DNA of 64,000 nucleotides, taken from Luteimonas terricola. Lineage in GTDB: Bacteria > Pseudomonadota > Gammaproteobacteria > Xanthomonadales > Xanthomonadaceae. The DNA lies in NCBI RefSeq assembly GCF_004352845.1, contig NZ_SJRX01000002.1:372001-436000 (forward strand). The letters run 5' to 3'. Positions 11,307-18,736 of this stretch are shown here, piece by piece. Position 1 is the first letter of the stretch, and every line of letters begins with the position of its first letter. A program made the translations under genes and the position numbers. Under the pieces are notes generated by a model. It was not told where the DNA came from. It worked only from the letters and a program-made list of their open reading frames with translations, and searched no databases.

Positions 11307-11991
11307 CGGCCAGGTCCTCCGGCGCGATGTCGTCCGCCAGGCGGCCGTGGTCGAGCACCAGCACGCGTTTCTTCATGCGCTTCACCAGGCCCAGGTCGTG
11401 GCTGGCGACCAGCACGCTGGTGCCCTGTCCGGGCAGCGATGCGAACAGCGCCATGATCTCGGCGGCCAGCGTGGGATCGAGGTTGCCGGTGGGCTCGTCG
11501 GCCACCAGCAGGCGCGGCTCGGCCACCACAGCGCGCGCGATGCCGACGCGCTGCTGCTCGCCCGCGGAGAGTTCGCCGGGCAGCGCATTGCCGCGCGCGC
11601 CCAGGCCCAGGCGCTCGAGCACCGGGCGCACCCGCCGCCCGGCCTCGCCGCGGCGCATGCCGCGCAGTATCAGTGGCAGGGCGACGTTGTCGTGCACGCT
11701 GCGGTCGGCGAGCAGGCGGTGGTCCTGGAACACCACGCCCACCTCGCGCCGATGCAGGGCCACGCGGCCGCCACGGACCTTGAGCAGGTTGCGCTCGCCG
11801 AACAGCACCGCGCCGCGGCTGGGCCGTTCGGACAGGTGGATCAGTCTGAGCAGGGTGCTCTTGCCGGCGCCGGAATGGCCGGTGACGAACAGCATTTCAC
11901 CCGCGTCGACCTTGAAGCTGACGTCCTCCAGCGCGACGTGCCCGCCCGGGTATTGCTTGCAGACGTTGTCAAAGCGCAGGACCGGCGGCAT
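11299..11991 (-). CDS. ftsE: Cell-division ATP-binding protein FtsE
   Basis: The ATPase of the FtsEX complex. The 230-residue product shows Walker A GHSGAGKST (38-46), the ABC signature LSAGEQQRVGIARA, Walker B LLVADEPTGNLD, and the H-loop VLVASHDLGLV, in order and at FtsE spacing. It is the first gene of the minus-strand block ftsE-ftsX-receiver-ung-rpoH. A REP-like hairpin lies between it and the end of rhlB, so a separate promoter in 11992-12040 is likely but not identified. Confidence 0.96.
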   Translation of the reverse strand: MPPVLRFDNVCKQYPGGHVALEDVSFKVDAGEMLFVTGHSGAGKSTLLRLIHLSERPSRGAVLFGERNLLKVRGGRVALHRREVGVVFQDHRLLADRSVHDNVALPLILRGMRRGEAGRRVRPVLERLGLGARGNALPGELSAGEQQRVGIARAVVAEPRLLVADEPTGNLDPTLAAEIMALFASLPGQGTSVLVASHDLGLVKRMKKRVLVLDHGRLADDIAPEDLADE

Positions 11992-12040
11992 CGCAAGGCT
12001 CGAGTCGGGGGAGGCATGAGTATCGCCTGCCCGCCGAGTT

Positions 12041-12086
12041 TGTGGGAGCGGCCATGGCCGCGATCGCCGCTATAGCGGCTCCCACA
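12041..12086. repeat. REP-like double hairpin, ftsE/rhlB gap
   Basis: TGTGGGAGC at the left end is the exact reverse complement of GCTCCCACA at the right end. Each arm also holds its own small palindrome (GCGGCCATGGCCGC; GCCGCTATAGCGGC), and the arms meet head-to-head at CGATCG. This head/palindrome/GCGAYC layout is also seen in the element after trxA (14419-14495), so both look like members of one dispersed palindromic repeat family. Confidence 0.7.
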
Positions 12087-12111
12087 GGGATGTCGGCAGC
12101 ACCTGCTGTGC

Positions 12112-13863
12112 TCAGTGCTGCGAACGCGGGGCGCGCGTGACCAGCTTGCGCAGGCCCTGGCCGATGCGGCCGAACAGCGACGGCGCCTGTTCCGAAGCCG
12201 AGGTGGCGGGCCGGCCGGCGGCCTGCTGCGGCCCGGGCTGTACGCCCTGCGGCTGCGGCTTCGCCGGCGCCTGCTGGCCTTCTTCGCCATTGACGCGGCG
12301 GCCGCCACGGCGGCGGCGGCGCTTGCGCGGCGCACGTTCGCCTTCGGCGCCCGGCGTGGTCCCGCCCGCGCTGGCGGGCGCGGCCGGAGCCGACGCGACG
12401 GCGGGCGCGGCTGCGGTCGGCACGGCGTCGGCGCTCACTGCCTCGGCGGGCATGGCCGCGACGACGGTCTCGTCCTGCGCTGCGCGCGGCTTGCGCGGGG
12501 CGCGTTCGCGGCGCGCTTCACTCCCGGCACGGGGGCCGGGCGAGCGCCCGCCGCCGCCGTCGCGTCGGCCACCGCCGCGACGGGCGTCGTCGGCGGCGCG
12601 CTGCTCGCGCGCCTCGCGGAAGATCTCGCTGACGCTCTCGCCTTCTTCGGGCTGCAGCTCAACGCCCTCGCGCGGCTTGCGCGGCAGCGCGGTCAGGAGT
12701 TCGGCGCTCACCGGTTCCGACGGGATCTTCTGCTCGATGAAGGCCTCGATGTCCGGCAGGCCGATCGCGTAGCGCTCGCAGGCGAAGCTGATCGCATCGC
12801 CCTCTTCGCCCAGGCGCGCAGTGCGGCCGATGCGGTGGACGTAGTCCTCTGCGTCGAACGGCAGGTCGTAGTTGTAGACGTACTTCACGCCGTCGATGTG
12901 CAGGCCGCGGGCGGCGACATCGGTGGCGACCAGGATCTCGAGCTGGCCGGCCTGGAACTTCTTCAGCAAACTTTCGCGCTTCTTTTGCGGCACATCGCCC
13001 GACAGCACGCCGACGCGGTAGCCGGCGCGTTCCAGCGCGCGGGCCACGCGCTCGACGAACACCTTGGTGTTCACGAACACCATCGTGCGGGCACCCTCGC
13101 CGCGCGAGAGCAGGCCGATCAGCAGCGGCAGCTTCTCTTCGTCGGAGGGGTAGTAAAGCTTCTGGCGCACGCGCGCGGCGGTGATGGTCTCGGTCTCGAC
13201 CACCATTTTCTGCGGCTCGTTCATGTGCTCGTAGGCGAGCTCGAGCACGCGGTGGCTCAGCGTGGCCGAGAACAGCAGGGTCTGGCGCTCGGTGCGCACC
13301 GGCATGCGGCGCAGCAGGAAGCGGATGTCCTTGATGAAGCCGAGGTCGAACATGCGGTCGGCCTCGTCCAGCACGCAGATTTCGCAGGCGTGCAGGCTGA
13401 CCACCTTGTGCTGCTTGACGTAGTCGATCAGCCGGCCGGGGGTGGCGATGATGACGTCAACGCCCTCCTGCAGCAGCTGGCGCTGCTTGTCGTAGTCGAC
13501 GCCGCCGTAGACCAGGGCGAAGCGCAGGCCCAGCTCGGGGCCGAACTTCACGGCGTCCTTGTGGATCTGGATCGCGAGCTCGCGGGTGGGCGCCAGGATC
13601 AGCGCGCGCGGATCCTCCGGCTTGCGCTCGGCCAGCGCCGGGCGCGTCAGCAGGCGGTTCACCACCGTGACCAGGAAGGCCAGCGTCTTGCCGGTGCCGG
13701 TCTGGGCCTGCCCGGCGACGTCGCCGCCGGGCAGCGCGACCGGCAGGGTCAGCGCCTGGATCGGCGTGAGGCGCGTGAACCCGGCGGCCACGAGGCCGGC
13801 CTGCAGCCGCGGGTGGAGGTCGAAGGAAGAGAAGGTGAGGTCGGTAAGTGGTTTGTCGGTCAT
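12112..13863 (-). CDS. rhlB: DEAD-box RNA helicase RhlB
   Basis: ATP-dependent RNA helicase; RhlB works with the RNA degradosome and ribonucleases. The 583-residue product has the Q motif (GFTRLTPIQ), motif I AQTGTGKT (53-60), a DEAD box, [18 protein letters not shown] and [11 protein letters not shown] long basic, low-complexity C-terminal tail follows (from about residue 420, rich in Arg/Gly/Ala/Pro), ending in [11 protein letters not shown]. This Xanthomonad-type extension probably binds RNA or partners. Start ATG 13863 ([16 protein letters not shown]) is the conserved one; an upstream in-frame extension is not. The gene is divergent from trxA, as in related genera. Confidence 0.93.
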   Translation of the reverse strand: MTDKPLTDLTFSSFDLHPRLQAGLVAAGFTRLTPIQALTLPVALPGGDVAGQAQTGTGKTLAFLVTVVNRLLTRPALAERKPEDPRALILAPTRELAIQIHKDAVKFGPELGLRFALVYGGVDYDKQRQLLQEGVDVIIATPGRLIDYVKQHKVVSLHACEICVLDEADRMFDLGFIKDIRFLLRRMPVRTERQTLLFSATLSHRVLELAYEHMNEPQKMVVETETITAARVRQKLYYPSDEEKLPLLIGLLSRGEGARTMVFVNTKVFVERVARALERAGYRVGVLSGDVPQKKRESLLKKFQAGQLEILVATDVAARGLHIDGVKYVYNYDLPFDAEDYVHRIGRTARLGEEGDAISFACERYAIGLPDIEAFIEQKIPSEPVSAELLTALPRKPREGVELQPEEGESVSEIFREAREQRAADDARRGGGRRDGGGGRSPGPRAGSEARRERAPRKPRAAQDETVVAAMPAEAVSADAVPTAAAPAVASAPAAPASAGGTTPGAEGERAPRKRRRRRGGRRVNGEEGQQAPAKPQPQGVQPGPQQAAGRPATSASEQAPSLFGRIGQGLRKLVTRAPRSQH

Positions 13864-14066
13864 TCGTCGGAAGTCTGCGCGGCGGGGCGCGCTTGCGTGG
13901 AAGGCGGCAGCCAAGCAGACTGCCGTGGTGATGGCGCGGCGGCTTGCCCCCTCCGACGGGGCAGCCCCTTGAATCGGCCGCGAATCGCCCAAGTTTAGCA
14001 GCTACCGCGGCTGTCAACCGCCTGCCTCCGGGCCGGCCCGGCCGCCCCCCCACGCAGGAGATCCCC

Positions 14067-14393
14067 GTGAGCCAAGACGTCATCCACACCAGCGACGCCG
14101 ACTTCGACGCCACCGTCCTCGCCTCCGAGGAGCCGGTGCTGGTCGATTTCTGGGCGCCCTGGTGCGGCCCGTGCAAGATGATCGCCCCCGCCCTGGACGA
14201 GCTCGCAGGCGAGTACGCCGGCCGCGCCAAGGTCGTGAAGATCGATATCGACCAGAACCGCGCCACCGCCATGAAGTACCACGTGCGCTCGATCCCGATG
14301 CTGCTGCTGTTCAAGGGCGGCCAGGTCCAGGCCACCCAGATCGGCGCCGTCGGCAAGCCGGTCCTGGCCCAGATGATCGACAAGGCCCTCTGA
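14067..14393 (+). CDS. trxA: Thioredoxin 1
   Basis: Small cytoplasmic dithiol reductase that keeps protein thiols reduced and supplies ribonucleotide reductase. The 108-residue product has FWAPWCGPCK with active-site Cys33 and Cys36, and the cis-Pro in VRSIPMLLLFK, as in E. coli TrxA. The start is GTG 14067 (SQDVIHTSD), seven bases after a CAGGAG ribosome site at 14055-14060; upstream in-frame starts lack one. It is followed by a perfect 25-bp inverted repeat and then rho. The trxA-rho neighbourhood is conserved in many Gammaproteobacteria. Confidence 0.96.
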   Translation: MSQDVIHTSDADFDATVLASEEPVLVDFWAPWCGPCKMIAPALDELAGEYAGRAKVVKIDIDQNRATAMKYHVRSIPMLLLFKGGQVQATQIGAVGKPVLAQMIDKAL

Positions 14394-14418
14394 TCGATCC
14401 CCCGGGGGCCATGCCCCC

Positions 14419-14495
14419 CGCAGGAGCAGCTGCAGCTGCGACCGTGACAACCGGTAGACGGCGCTACCCGGGTCGCAGCTGCAGCTGCTCCTGCG
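14419..14495. repeat. Perfect 25-bp inverted repeat (REP-like) after trxA
   Basis: Bases 14419-14443 are the exact reverse complement of 14471-14495, with 27 bases between. Each arm contains the palindrome GCAGCTGCAGCTGC and ends in GCGACC. It shares its architecture with the repeat at 12041-12086. It could end or stabilise trxA mRNA; no T-run follows. Confidence 0.75.
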
Positions 14496-14654
14496 GGTCC
14501 AGACGCGCGCGCCCCCGCTTGCCGTAACGGGCCGGGAGTGCTAGCTTCAACCGCACCCCGGCGCGCTCCAGTCACGCCGCACCTTCTGCAATACCCCACC
14601 AGTCCACTCTCAGGCCGCCCGTCCAGGGCGCTCGCAGCGAGCGAGGTTCCGCAC

Positions 14655-16415
14655 TTGTCAGACAATCCTTCCGATCCCGGCGATACCGCCGCGAAGCGCG
14701 TGCGCAAGCCGCGCGCAACCAAGACCGCAACGGCCCAGGCCGAGGCTCCCGCCAAGGCCGGGGCCGAGAAGCCGGCCGACGCGCCGGTCCAGGCCGAGCT
14801 CAAGGTCGAGGCCCCCGCCAAGGCCTCCCCGCCGCCGCCCGCACCGGCCGCTGAAGCGCCCGCGGGCGCCTCCCAGCAGCAGCCGCAGCAGGCCGACGCC
14901 CCACAGCCCCGCAATGACGGCGACAGCCAAGATGCGCAGGACGGCCATCGCCAGTCCCAGGGCGGCCAGCAGCAGGGCGGAGGCCAGCAGCACCAGCAAC
15001 AGGGCCAGGGCAACCGCCGCGAGCGCTTCCGCAACCGCCGCGACCGCGAGCAGCGCCCCCGCGGCGACCGCCCGCGCGACGACGGCCTGCCGACCGACAA
15101 CAACGACCAGGCCAACCGCCTGCCGCCGCCGAACATCCCCGAAGGCTTCCCGCAGTACTCGCTGTCCGACCTGAAGCGCATGCCTGCGCAGAAGCTCATG
15201 GACATCGCCGAGCAGCTGAACATCCACGAAGGCGTGGCCCGCGCGCGCAAGCAGGACGTGATCTTCGCCCTGTTGAAGGTGCTGACCCGCCACGGCGAGG
15301 GCGTCGTCGCCGACGGCGTGCTCGAGATCCTGCCCGACGGCTTCGGCTTCCTGCGTGCCGCCGAGGCCAGCTACCTGGCCGGCCCGGACGACACCTACAT
15401 CTCGCCCAGCCAGATCCGCCGCTTCAACCTGCGCACCGGCGACCATCTGTCGGGCCGCATCCGCTGGCCCAAGGACGGCGAGCGCTATTTCGCGCTCAAC
15501 GTGGTCGACACCATCAACGGCGAGCCGCTGGAAGCCAGCAAGGGCAAGGTACTGTTCGAGAACCTGACGCCGCTGTTCCCGCGCAGGAAATTCAAGCTCG
15601 AGCGCGGCGACGGCAGCAGCGAGGACATCGCCGGCCGCGTGCTCGACCTGATGGCGCCGCAGGGCAAGGGCCAGCGCGCGCTGATCGTGTCGCCGCCCAA
15701 GGCCGGCAAGACGATGATGATGCAGCAGATCGCCACGGCCATCACCACCAACCATCCCGACGTGCACATGATCGTGCTGCTCATCGACGAGCGGCCCGAG
15801 GAAGTCACCGAGATGCAGCGCACCGTGCGCGGCGAAGTGATCAGCTCGACCTTCGACGAGCCGGCCGCGCGCCACGTGCAGGTCGCCGAAATGGTGATCG
15901 AGCGCGCCAAGCGCCTGGTCGAGCACAAGAAGGACGTGGTGATCCTGCTCGACTCCATCACCCGCCTGGCGCGTGCGTACAACAACGTGATGCCGAGCTC
16001 GGGCAAGGTGCTGACCGGTGGCGTCGACGCCAACGCACTGCATCGCCCCAAGCGCTTCTTCGGTGCCGCACGCAACGTCGAAGAAGGCGGCTCGCTGACC
16101 ATCATCGCCACCGCGCTGGTCGATACCGGCAGCGCGATGGACAAGGTGATCTACGAGGAGTTCAAGGGCACCGGCAACTCGGAAGTGCACCTGGACCGCC
16201 GCATCACCGAGAAGCGCGTCTACCCGGCGATCAACGTCAACCAGTCCGGCACCCGCCGCGAGGACTACCTGATCGAGCCCGAGCTGCTGCAGAAGATCTG
16301 GATCCTGCGCAAGCTGCTGCACCCGATGGACGAGATCGCGGCGATGGAGTTCCTGCTCGACAAGATGAAGACGACCAAGTCCAACGACGAGTTCTTCGCT
16401 TCGATGAGGCGCTGA
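14655..16415 (+). CDS. rho: Transcription termination factor Rho, with Gln/Arg-rich N-terminal insert
   Basis: Hexameric RNA-dependent ATPase that ends transcription. The protein of about 586 residues is longer than E. coli Rho (419) because of an N-terminal disordered stretch of about 165 residues: Ala/Lys/Pro-rich, then Gln/Gly-rich, then Arg/Asp-rich. The Rho core then starts with [19 protein letters not shown] and carries the cold-shock RNA-binding fold, Walker [22 protein letters not shown] (Q-loop region) and [20 protein letters not shown] (R-loop). I chose TTG 14655 (SDNPSDPGD) by resemblance to Xanthomonad Rho N-termini; an upstream in-frame start at 14538 would add 39 residues of unlikely sequence. 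Its terminator T-tract contains the ICE attachment core. Confidence 0.94.
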   Translation: MSDNPSDPGDTAAKRVRKPRATKTATAQAEAPAKAGAEKPADAPVQAELKVEAPAKASPPPPAPAAEAPAGASQQQPQQADAPQPRNDGDSQDAQDGHRQSQGGQQQGGGQQHQQQGQGNRRERFRNRRDREQRPRGDRPRDDGLPTDNNDQANRLPPPNIPEGFPQYSLSDLKRMPAQKLMDIAEQLNIHEGVARARKQDVIFALLKVLTRHGEGVVADGVLEILPDGFGFLRAAEASYLAGPDDTYISPSQIRRFNLRTGDHLSGRIRWPKDGERYFALNVVDTINGEPLEASKGKVLFENLTPLFPRRKFKLERGDGSSEDIAGRVLDLMAPQGKGQRALIVSPPKAGKTMMMQQIATAITTNHPDVHMIVLLIDERPEEVTEMQRTVRGEVISSTFDEPAARHVQVAEMVIERAKRLVEHKKDVVILLDSITRLARAYNNVMPSSGKVLTGGVDANALHRPKRFFGAARNVEEGGSLTIIATALVDTGSAMDKVIYEEFKGTGNSEVHLDRRITEKRVYPAINVNQSGTRREDYLIEPELLQKIWILRKLLHPMDEIAAMEFLLDKMKTTKSNDEFFASMRR

Positions 16416-16430
16416 GCTACAACGGAAGAA

Positions 16431-16458
16431 AAAGCTCCACTCCGGTGGGGCTTTTTTT
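16431..16458 (+). terminator. Rho-independent terminator of rho
   Basis: AAAGCTCCAC and GTGGGGCTTT form a 10-bp stem (one G-U pair) with a TCCG loop, followed by seven Ts (16452-16458), starting 15 bases after the rho stop. The T-tract is shared with the ICE left attachment core, so after integration the terminator still works. Confidence 0.9.
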
Positions 16459-16462
16459 ATTT
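16453..16462. other. attL core of the ICE
   Basis: TTTTTTATTT, identical to 54815-54824. The first six bases lie in the T-tract of the rho terminator. Bases 16463-16635 between the core and int hold no gene and probably contain integrase arm sites and the int promoter. Confidence 0.8.
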
Positions 16463-16635
16463 CACCATGACTCCAGCACCGAACTTCGCTGGACTACGCC
16501 ACAGCCCGTTGTGGCAGGTTTATCAAGAGCTTACGTGAGTTCATCCTATGCCGGTGCTTTCCGAAACTTGACCCGGCTTCCGTCCGCTTGGCTCCCAACA
16601 GGCTCCTGGAAACCGTGTCCTTCCGAGGAGTCATC

Positions 16636-17835
16636 ATGGCCAAGATCAAACTCACCAAGTCCGCAGTCGATGCGGCACAACCCCAGGGGCAGCCCATCGA
16701 GCTGCGCGACACGCTTGTTCCCGGCTTCCTGTGCAAGATCACGCCGGCCGGTCGCAAGGTCTTCATGCTCCAGTACCGCACGAACGCCGGCGAGCGCCGC
16801 AAGCCCGCGCTGGGCCAGTACGGCGAACTGACCGTCGAACAGGCCCGCTCGCTGGCGCAAGAGTGGCTGGCCCAGGTGCGCCGGGGTGGCGATCCGGCAG
16901 CGGACAAGGCCGAGGCACGCACGGCGCCAACGGTCAAAGAGCTGTGCGCGAAGTTCATGGAGGACTACTCCAAGCAGCGCAACAAGCCCAGCACGCAGAA
17001 AGGCTACCAGAGCGTCATCGACCGCAACATCATCCCGATGATCGGCCGGCTGAAGGTTCGGGACGTGAAGCGCCCGGACATCGCCGGGATGATGAAGAAG
17101 ATGGCCCACAAGCCCGCCGACGCGAACCGCACGTTCGGCGTCATGCGCCGGATGTTCAACCTGGCCGAAGTGTGGGGCTACCGTCCCGACGGCACGAACC
17201 CATGCCGCCATGTCCCGATGTACCCCAACGGCAAAGCCACTCACCTCATCAGCGACGAGGACATGGGGCGGATCTTCCGCCAGCTCGACAAGCTGGAGGC
17301 GGAGGGGCTGGAGAACTATGTCATTCCCCTGGCGATCCGCTTGCAGTTCGAGTTCGCCGGCCGCCGCTCCGAAATCGTCGGCCTGCAATGGGATTGGGTC
17401 GATCTGGAGAACCGGCGGGTGGTCTGGCCCGACAGCAAGACCGGCGGCATGTCGAAGCCCTTGAGCGAGGAAGCCCACCGGCTGCTCTCGACGGCACCAC
17501 GGCGGGAAGACTGCCCCCACGTCCTGCCGTCGCCGAGCCATCCAGGGCAGCACCTGACCACGGGAGAGTATTACAACGGCTGGAGCCGCGTGCTCAAGGC
17601 GGCGGGTGCGACGCATGTGGGGACGCACGGCATCCGCCACCGCTCGGCCACCGACATTGCCAACTCCGGTATCCCGGTCAAGGTCGGCATGGCGCTGACC
17701 GCGCACAAGACCGTGGCGATGTTCATGCGTTACGTCCACACCGAGGATGACCCGGTGCGCCAGGCGGCGGAACTGGTGGCGAACCGGCGCAAGACGATTA
17801 CGGGTGCGCGCCGCGCCGAGGAAGCGGTGGCATGA
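16636..17835 (+). CDS. int: Tyrosine recombinase (ICE integrase)
   Basis: Site-specific recombinase that inserts and excises the ICE. The 399-residue product has an N-terminal DUF4102-type arm-binding domain (about 1-95), a SAM-like core-binding domain (about 98-195) and a catalytic domain. The catalytic residues I can place are Arg243 (AGRRSEI), Lys268, His331 and Arg334 (HGIRHR), His357 (TAHKT) and the nucleophile Tyr366 (FMRYVH). Start ATG 16636 (MAKIKLTKS) follows GAGGAG at 16625-16630. It lies directly inside attL and reads inward, as in Tn4371-type elements. Confidence 0.95.
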   Translation: MAKIKLTKSAVDAAQPQGQPIELRDTLVPGFLCKITPAGRKVFMLQYRTNAGERRKPALGQYGELTVEQARSLAQEWLAQVRRGGDPAADKAEARTAPTVKELCAKFMEDYSKQRNKPSTQKGYQSVIDRNIIPMIGRLKVRDVKRPDIAGMMKKMAHKPADANRTFGVMRRMFNLAEVWGYRPDGTNPCRHVPMYPNGKATHLISDEDMGRIFRQLDKLEAEGLENYVIPLAIRLQFEFAGRRSEIVGLQWDWVDLENRRVVWPDSKTGGMSKPLSEEAHRLLSTAPRREDCPHVLPSPSHPGQHLTTGEYYNGWSRVLKAAGATHVGTHGIRHRSATDIANSGIPVKVGMALTAHKTVAMFMRYVHTEDDPVRQAAELVANRRKTITGARRAEEAVA

Positions 17836-17879
17836 GCAAGAAGGTGCTTTCGGCGGCGGGGGTTCTCCCCGCCATGCCA

Positions 17880-17938
17880 ATTCGCCAGACAGTGTCTGGC
17901 GAATCTTCCTCGGCACCGATGCCAAAGGGTGGCATCGG
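17880..17938. promoter_or_regulatory. Two tandem hairpins after int
   Basis: Bases 17880-17891 and 17893-17904 form a perfect 12-bp inverted repeat around one base (core CCAGACAGTGTCTGG). CCGATGCCA (17916-17924) and TGGCATCGG (17930-17938) form a second perfect 9-bp stem. They lie between int and the toxin-antitoxin promoter. The near-gapless first repeat looks more like an operator; the second could be a terminator without a T-run. Confidence 0.55.
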
Positions 17939-17949
17939 CGGTCATTCTG

Positions 17950-17965
17950 GTATAAAATTTTATAC
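17950..17965. promoter_or_regulatory. Palindromic operator/-10 of the toxin-antitoxin operon
   Basis: GTATAAAATTTTATAC is a perfect 16-bp palindrome ending 9 bases before the toxin start and containing a TATAAA -10-like hexamer. Autoregulated toxin-antitoxin operons commonly have such operators, so the HigA-like antitoxin is the likely binder. Confidence 0.7.
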
Positions 17966-17974
17966 AGGCGGTGC

Positions 17975-18316
17975 ATGATGGAGAAAGAGATTCGCTGGGT
18001 CGGGTCGGCCTACGACGACCTCTTGGCCTTTCCCGTCGAACCCCGCCGGCAGGCAGGGTTCCAGTTGGGCAAGGTCCAGGCAGGACTGGAGCCGGAGGAC
18101 TGGAAGCCCTTCGATGAAGTGGGGGCCGGCACCCGTGAAATCCGCATCCGGGAAGCTAACGGTGCGTTCCGGGTGATGTATGTGGCCAAGTTCGAGGAAG
18201 CCGTGTACGTCCTGCACTGCTTCCAGAAGAAGACGCAGGCGACCAGCCAGCAGGACAAGCGCATCGCCGAGGCGCGCTATCGGGCCATCGTCAACGCGAG
18301 GAAAAGCAAGCCATGA
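17975..18316 (+). CDS. RelE/HigB (Gp49) family toxin
   Basis: A 113-residue protein of the phage-derived Gp49-like/HigB toxin family (RelE superfamily, ribosome-dependent mRNA interferase or related). Family features are WVGSAYDDLLAFP at the N-terminus, the central VGAGTREIRIREANGAFRVMYV strand pair and VLHCFQKKTQATSQQDKRIAEARYR near the end, with the basic residues expected for activity. Two adjacent ATGs (17975, 17978) could start it. The gene is preceded by the palindrome at 17950 and overlaps the antitoxin by 4 bases (ATGA), the toxin-first HigBA order. It probably stabilises the ICE. Confidence 0.88.
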   Translation: MMEKEIRWVGSAYDDLLAFPVEPRRQAGFQLGKVQAGLEPEDWKPFDEVGAGTREIRIREANGAFRVMYVAKFEEAVYVLHCFQKKTQATSQQDKRIAEARYRAIVNARKSKP

Positions 18317-18648
18317 AGATCGACACTGAAATCCGCCATGTGACCAAGCCGGGAGCGAATCTGTTCCTGGAACTAGGGTTCCCACCGGAGGAAGCCAAGC
18401 GGCTGCATCTGGCGTCGCAAAAGCAGATCAATGACACGAAGCAGCTCAAGGAACAGCTCATGGCCGAGTTGGCGGCGTGGATCGAGCAGCATCACTTGAA
18501 GCAGGCCGAAGCGGCGGAAATCCTGATGGTGTCTCGCCCGCGCGTGTCGGATGTGGTGAACAGGAAGACGACCAAGTTCACTATTGATACGCTGGTCGAG
18601 ATGTTGAGCCGCATTGGCAAGCCCGTCCGGTTGGCTGTTGGCCAGTAG
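18313..18648 (+). CDS. HigA-like XRE/HTH antitoxin
   Basis: A 111-residue helix-turn-helix protein that should neutralise the preceding toxin and repress the operon. The HTH lies near residues 57-85 (LKQAEAAEILMVSRPRVSDVVN), in the Cro/C1-type HTH_37 fold usual for partners of Gp49-like toxins. The N-terminal ANLFLELGFPPEEA motif is also typical of them. Start ATG overlaps the toxin stop. Downstream 18649-18736 is a short AT-richer gap before the OLD/UvrD pair, marking the edge of a lower-GC insert. Confidence 0.88.
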   Translation: MKIDTEIRHVTKPGANLFLELGFPPEEAKRLHLASQKQINDTKQLKEQLMAELAAWIEQHHLKQAEAAEILMVSRPRVSDVVNRKTTKFTIDTLVEMLSRIGKPVRLAVGQ

Positions 18649-18736
18649 GTACATCGTCGCTACCCAGCAGAGGCTTTACGCATAGAAAAAACAATATTAG
18701 CGCCGCCTTGTCGTCGGTAGCGAAGGGATAAACAGA

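Noticed and set aside
13969-13997. Sigma-70 promoter for trxA (TTGAAT with 17-base spacing)
   Set aside because: The -35 is acceptable, but the -10 candidate (AGTTTA region) is too far from consensus to report.
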